Assembly (NCBI GenBank): GCA_035906055.1
Contig: JAMIFV010000078.1
Location: 1-44,843 of the forward strand
Direction of reading: 5' to 3'
DNA from: JAMIFV01 sp035906055
GTDB lineage: Bacteria > Pseudomonadota > Alphaproteobacteria > Rickettsiales > JABCZZ01
Length of the DNA stretch: 44,843 nucleotides
Position numbers and translations under genes: made by a program. The notes under the pieces were generated by a model. That model did no database searches and was not told the DNA's origin. It saw only the letters and a program-made list of their open reading frames with translations. This document shows, piece after piece, positions 41,269 through 44,843 of this stretch (the stretch's first letter is position 1; every line of letters begins with the position of its first letter).

Positions 41269-42441
41269 ATGTCAGAAACATTCGATAACGCCAATGGTCG
41301 CTACCTCCCAGAACCTCCCCGTCCAGGGGGGTGGCTGCAAAAGCTTCTCGGACAGAAGACCGCACCGGGGGGTGAAAAGAGAGTTGAAAGCGAAACCGCG
41401 TTGCCTGCCGCCCCAGCCGGAATCGCAAAAGAGATAATCGAAGATATTTCACTCTGCCAGTTAACAGGTGAAATGCCCGAGGGCACAAAATTCACCGCGC
41501 TGGCATCACTCAAGGGTGAAGAAAAAGGCACGCGCGCCTTTGCCTACAAAAATAATAAAGATGCTAACGAAGTGCGCCTGGTATTTCCCGGCAGGTCCTC
41601 CGGCGTCAATGGAACAAGCACACCGGCAGAGAACAGCACTGTTGCCGCAGTAGTACGGGGAAGGCATTCTTACCAGCTTGAAGTGACTGAACAATGGATG
41701 CAGGAAACTGTAATCCCAATCCTAAAACAACATCCCGGCATCAAGGTAAAAATATTCGGCCACTCGATGGGCTCCGGCAACGCTATCATGGCAAAGCACC
41801 TGCTGGATAAAAACAACATCGCATCGGAAACGCTCATCATCGAGCCGTTTGCACCAACGCTCGCAGCGCGCTTTGTGCTGGAAAAAGACTTTGAAGCTGC
41901 GGCAGCAAAGGTTACCAAAAACATTGCCGGGGCATCTATTGTCAATGGTACGCCATCCGATGATGTGGTCAGGACGGCGACCGATGAAGCAAAAGCCGAA
42001 GCGGTCAGGCGTCTGCAAAAAGGCATCACCAGCATACGTTCCTACCCCAGCACCGGGGCGGCACTCCATCCGGTAGGGGATAGCGCTTCCAACAACTTGC
42101 AATTTGGGCAGCAGGCATTCTTCCTGACCGTCACCCCGCAGCACACCTCACAAGAGGGCGTATCACGCCGTAACTTTCTTGCCACACCCGTGAAAGCTGT
42201 TATGGTGCCTGTAAGAATGATCTCGAATGGCACTCTTGAGCGCGGTGATTCCACTGATCCCGGGCACGAGCTGCATAACTGCAAAAAAGCATTGGATGCA
42301 CTGGGCGACCAGGCCATTCAGCCTGCCCATCCCAGAGTGCTATCCACTCCTGAACAGGTGGTGCATCCGGAACGTTACCCCGTATCGGCTATCTATAAAT
42401 CTGCAACGCAACTTGCCGCCGGCTATTATAAGGCACTTTAG
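41269..42441 (+). CDS. Lipase-like alpha/beta-fold protein, unknown function
   Basis: 390 residues, no signal peptide or membrane segment. The nucleophile elbow is plain: VKIFGHSMGSGNAIMAKHLL with Ser166 in G-H-S-M-G. Before it, NEVRLVFPGRSSG could form the first strand and oxyanion region; LIIEPFAPTLAARFVL follows the elbow as in class 3/DUF2974-type lipases. The acidic residue and His of the triad cannot be assigned with confidence (HELHNCKKALD is a candidate). The N-terminal 55 residues are Pro/Gly-rich and disordered. Possibly a phospholipase or an exported effector; the sequence does not decide. Confidence 0.65.
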   Translation: MSETFDNANGRYLPEPPRPGGWLQKLLGQKTAPGGEKRVESETALPAAPAGIAKEIIEDISLCQLTGEMPEGTKFTALASLKGEEKGTRAFAYKNNKDANEVRLVFPGRSSGVNGTSTPAENSTVAAVVRGRHSYQLEVTEQWMQETVIPILKQHPGIKVKIFGHSMGSGNAIMAKHLLDKNNIASETLIIEPFAPTLAARFVLEKDFEAAAAKVTKNIAGASIVNGTPSDDVVRTATDEAKAEAVRRLQKGITSIRSYPSTGAALHPVGDSASNNLQFGQQAFFLTVTPQHTSQEGVSRRNFLATPVKAVMVPVRMISNGTLERGDSTDPGHELHNCKKALDALGDQAIQPAHPRVLSTPEQVVHPERYPVSAIYKSATQLAAGYYKAL

Positions 42442-42493
42442 ATAATTATATTACTGTGATCCACATCGAAAATTTGTAAGCGCTGAGCAACTA

Positions 42494-43987
42494 ATGAAAA
42501 AGAACACAGTCATAAAATTAGCAGGCGATGAGATGGGCGCACTTGTAAATCAGATGGATGTACCGTATCTGAGACTCGTAGTGGAAGAATCCGTAACCGA
42601 TAATACATTGCAGGTATCCAGCAGGTGGATCGCGCTGAGCGACGTCGCTGCGATGCTGCTTGCCTTTTTCTGCGGCGGCATCACCGCGCGCGCCATCAAC
42701 CCTGAAGCGGGCGTGGCGTTCTTCTCACCTGTAACGCTTGGCGAATTCATCATCTTCATGGGCCTTGGCTGTATAGCGCTTTTGTGGCTGGATGCGCGCG
42801 CGCATTACCGCCAGCGCCTGCCCTACTGGGAAAATGTCGGCCATATTCTCACCGTCAGCCTTGCTGGCCTCGTGGCATCGGGCTTCATCCAGTTCAGTTT
42901 CCATAGCTTCACCTCGCGCCTGTGGCTTGGTTTCAACTGGATCTATTTCTGCGTATTCATGTTCGCAGGGCGCTCGCTCACGCACGCCATGCTTGAGAAA
43001 ATGGGCAAATGGCGCATTCCCTCCATCCTCATCGGAACCGGCGCCACTGCGGAATCCGCCATGCACGCGCTCAGCCGCGAAAAGCGCATGGGATATGATA
43101 TTGTGGAGCAGCTTTCTCCCGCCACGCTGGATAAGTTCGTAACGCCCGGCGCGTGGGGGCAACTGCTGCAGGCATGTGAAGCCAGTCATATTTTCCTCGC
43201 GCTTGAAGGCAACGACATGGAACAGCACAAGGCCGCGCTGAAAGCATTGGTGCGCGAGCGCCTGCCCTGCTCCGTCATTCCGCCGTGGCTCGGCCTTCCC
43301 GCAGGCACGCTCTCGCCGCATTACTTCCTCATGCATGACGTGGTGATGCTGCATGATACCAACCGCCTCAACCTGCTGCTACCGCGTTTTCTCAAGCGCA
43401 GCTTTGACCTTGCCGTATCCGGCACGCTGCTCCTGCTGCTCAGCCCGATTTTTATCCTCACCGCCATCATGGTGCGTATGGACGGCGGCCCGGCGTTTTT
43501 CACCCAGCCGCGCGTGGGCAAGGGCGGAAAAACGTTCCAGTGCTATAAATTCCGCTCCATGCGCACCGACGCGGAAGCCTTCCTCGAAAAATACCTTAAG
43601 CAGAATGAGGACGCGGCAGCCGAATGGAAAAAATACCAGAAGCTTAAAAAAGATGTGCGCATCACCCGCATCGGCAACATTATCCGCCGCACCAGCGTGG
43701 ACGAACTGCCGCAATTGCTCAACGTGCTCAAGGGTGACATGAGCCTTGTCGGCCCGCGCCCCATCATGCACGGGCAGGAAGAGTTTTACGGCGATGATTT
43801 CGTGTACTACGAAAGCGTGCGACCCGGCATCACCGGCCCGTGGCAGGTCAGCGGCCGCAACCGTCTCACCTTCAGCGAGCGTGTGATGCTTGAATCCTGC
43901 TATGCGCGCAACTGGAGCCTGTGGATGGATATCGTGATCCTGCTCAAGACCGTGCCCGCACTACTTTCACAGGAGCAGGCGTTCTAG
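42494..43987 (+). CDS. WbaP-type polyprenyl-phosphate hexose-1-phosphate transferase
   Basis: 497 residues. It starts polysaccharide or glycan synthesis by transferring a sugar phosphate to undecaprenyl phosphate at the inner membrane. The N-terminal half has four membrane helices (about 50-170) and a Rossmann-like segment (IPSILIGTGATAESAMHALS). The C-terminal catalytic domain (about 300-497) has KRSFDLAVSGTLLLLLSPIF, KFRSMRTDAEAFL, RRTSVDELPQLLNVLKGDMS, LVGPRP and RPGITGPWQVSGRNRLTF, all hallmarks. No other glycosyltransferase gene is adjacent; IS1595-type sequence follows, so a cluster may have been interrupted. Confidence 0.92.
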   Translation: MKKNTVIKLAGDEMGALVNQMDVPYLRLVVEESVTDNTLQVSSRWIALSDVAAMLLAFFCGGITARAINPEAGVAFFSPVTLGEFIIFMGLGCIALLWLDARAHYRQRLPYWENVGHILTVSLAGLVASGFIQFSFHSFTSRLWLGFNWIYFCVFMFAGRSLTHAMLEKMGKWRIPSILIGTGATAESAMHALSREKRMGYDIVEQLSPATLDKFVTPGAWGQLLQACEASHIFLALEGNDMEQHKAALKALVRERLPCSVIPPWLGLPAGTLSPHYFLMHDVVMLHDTNRLNLLLPRFLKRSFDLAVSGTLLLLLSPIFILTAIMVRMDGGPAFFTQPRVGKGGKTFQCYKFRSMRTDAEAFLEKYLKQNEDAAAEWKKYQKLKKDVRITRIGNIIRRTSVDELPQLLNVLKGDMSLVGPRPIMHGQEEFYGDDFVYYESVRPGITGPWQVSGRNRLTFSERVMLESCYARNWSLWMDIVILLKTVPALLSQEQAF

Positions 43988-44003
43988 GTTTTATATTTTT
44001 AGG

Positions 44004-44210
44004 ATTGTCATGCCGTACAAGCGGACAGTAGTCCGCGCGATACGGTATCCATTTTTCATCCGCAGGTAAGAAGCGTGACGCGGCAGTAGGCGCATCGTGT
44101 GAAAGGCATCTCACACGGCAGGTCTACTGACCTGCCACTGCATGTTTCAGTACAGGAGAAATGGATTCCAGATAAACTCGCCTACTTGCTCGTTTTCTGG
44201 AATGACAATA
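44004..44210. repeat. Long dispersed palindrome (copy 5), after the sugar transferase
   Basis: Begins ATTGTCATGCCGTACAAGCG and ends TTTTCTGGAATGACAAT, so the outer ends are inverted. Inside are GCGGAC-AGTA-GTCCGC, GTGTGAAAGGC-ATCTCACAC and GGCAGGT-CTACTG-ACCTGCC. At about 207 bases it is the longest copy and looks like a nested or compound form. Confidence 0.5.
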
Positions 44211-44345
44211 ATAGATAATGGCACCTTGAAATCGCTAACAGTACCCTGTATTGCGCGATAAATCAGAAATAGCCGCCATAAAAAATTTTAGCAACGGCTA
44301 TTATATTGGGGCACGTTTAGGTACATTAACTAGTATAATAAAAAT
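44211..44345. other. Gap before IS1595-type element with IS-end-like duplicate
   Basis: A hairpin ATAGCCG (44268-44274)...CGGCTAT lies here. The sequence TTGGGGCACGTTTAGGTACA, which continues to TTAACTAGTATA (44306-44337), resembles the element's own end (GGGGCTGTCCTAGATAACTA from 44346). Both copies end in AACTAGTATA (44328-44337 and 44361-44370). No gene is seen. Confidence 0.4.
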
Positions 44346-44843
44346 GGGGCTGTCCTAGATAACTAGTATAGGTGTTTATCAACCCATTGTTTCAGTTGTT
44401 TTAATTGTGCTTGTGGGTTTGGATTGTTAAAACGCCACTCGCATTCCTTCAAAAATAGCGCGAAATTCTGTCTGGGTACACCGTTAAATTTGCGCATATG
44501 CCGCTTGGCCTGATTCCAGAAATTCTCGATGCCATTAATGTGGTTTTTCTTATCTGCAAATAGCTTGGAATGATTGATGCGGTAGTGTTTGAACTCGCTC
44601 ACATCCAGAACATTATAACCACGCCAGCAATCGGAATACACGATGCTGTCAGGAATTACTTTGTGCTCAATAATTGGCATCAACGTAGCGCTCGATGCAT
44701 CGGGAATAATCTTCGTATACACACGGCCACCGCGCTTTAGCAGGCCAAATACGGGAACTTTACCAGCAGCGCCCCGGCCGCGCTTGCCTTTGCGGGTGCC
44801 CCCGAAATAACTCTCATCTACTTCAATCTCGCCGCCAAAGACT
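44346..44843 (-). mobile_element. IS1595-family (ISXO2-like) element, one end and transposase 3' part
   Basis: The element end GGGGCTGTCCTAGATAACTA at 44346 fits the family's terminal repeats, and a transposase reads inward from the right. Only one end is inside the window, so target duplication cannot be checked. Confidence 0.75.
44363..44843 (-). CDS. IS1595-family transposase, partial (N-terminus beyond window)
   Basis: About 160 residues visible to the stop at 44363. The DDE signature of the ISXO2-like domain is complete here: Asp in GGEIEVDESYFGGTRKGKRG, Asp in IVYSDCWRGYNV, then HYRINHSKLFADKKNHINGI followed by ENFWNQAKRHMRKFNG with the Glu. The N-terminal zinc-ribbon part is off the edge. 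The frame is open throughout, so the copy may be active. Its TAG lies inside the terminal repeat. Confidence 0.92.
   Translation of the reverse strand, partial: VFGGEIEVDESYFGGTRKGKRGRGAAGKVPVFGLLKRGGRVYTKIIPDASSATLMPIIEHKVIPDSIVYSDCWRGYNVLDVSEFKHYRINHSKLFADKKNHINGIENFWNQAKRHMRKFNGVPRQNFALFLKECEWRFNNPNPQAQLKQLKQWVDKHLY

Overview
The window looks like the chromosome of an alphaproteobacterium. Evidence for this includes the split transhydrogenase genes (pntAA, pntAB, pntB), an NDUFA9-like atypical SDR, an FzlA-like glutathione-transferase-fold protein, a short bifunctional PutA without an N-terminal DNA-binding domain, and TadE/TadG and Flp pilin genes. Most of the window is GC-rich with tightly packed, overlapping genes. 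I cannot name the genus. Both ends are cut inside insertion sequences: an IS5-type transposase start at the left and an IS1595-type (ISXO2-like) transposase at the right.

Left part (1-9.9 kb), nearly all on the minus strand: a small membrane protein, a lysozyme-like lytic transglycosylase and a respiratory complex I operon. Read in its own direction the operon is nuoA-nuoB-nuoC-[GNAT]-nuoD-[secreted unknown]-nuoE-[secreted DUF3298-like]-nuoF-[alpha/beta hydrolase]. Most junctions are 1-4 base stop/start overlaps, so the extra genes are co-transcribed and probably co-translated with the Nuo subunits. The usual followers nuoG-nuoN are absent here. putA runs divergently from nuoA and is followed by a CPBP-type membrane protease.

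The 13.7-17.6 kb stretch is a foreign-looking, visibly AT-richer island next to a tRNA-Leu(CAG) gene. It holds an sce7726-family PD-(D/E)XK nuclease-like gene. Convergent to this is a three-gene run: a signal-peptide/coiled-coil/membrane protein, an ImmA/IrrE zinc peptidase and a beta (sce7725-like) family protein. A 31-codon remnant of a tyrosine integrase lies beside the 3' end of the tRNA. This is the best candidate in the window for an uncharacterised, possibly anti-phage system.

The 17.8-32 kb stretch holds an NDUFA9-like gene, a tandem ribbon-helix-helix-like protein, the glutamate synthase genes in the order gltD-gltB overlapping fzlA, an orphan Flp pilin, a family 5-like uracil-DNA glycosylase, and a divergent pair controlled by an S24/LexA-fold repressor. 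That repressor has apparently lost both catalytic residues, and three copies of GGGAA-N2-TTCCC lie in front of it. Next come a cupredoxin-like/FTR1 iron uptake pair behind a Fur-like box and, convergently, the pnt operon with two paralogous small genes inserted in it.

The right part (34-44.8 kb) holds a GGDEF diguanylate cyclase and two tandem copies of a TadE-TadE-TadG(vWA) cassette (surface pilus minor subunits), one with a long Pro/Thr/Ala tail. A lipase-like protein, a WbaP-type sugar-phosphate transferase and the IS1595-type element follow. A family of dispersed imperfect palindromes beginning like GTCATTCC and ending like GGATGAC sits in several intergenic gaps.
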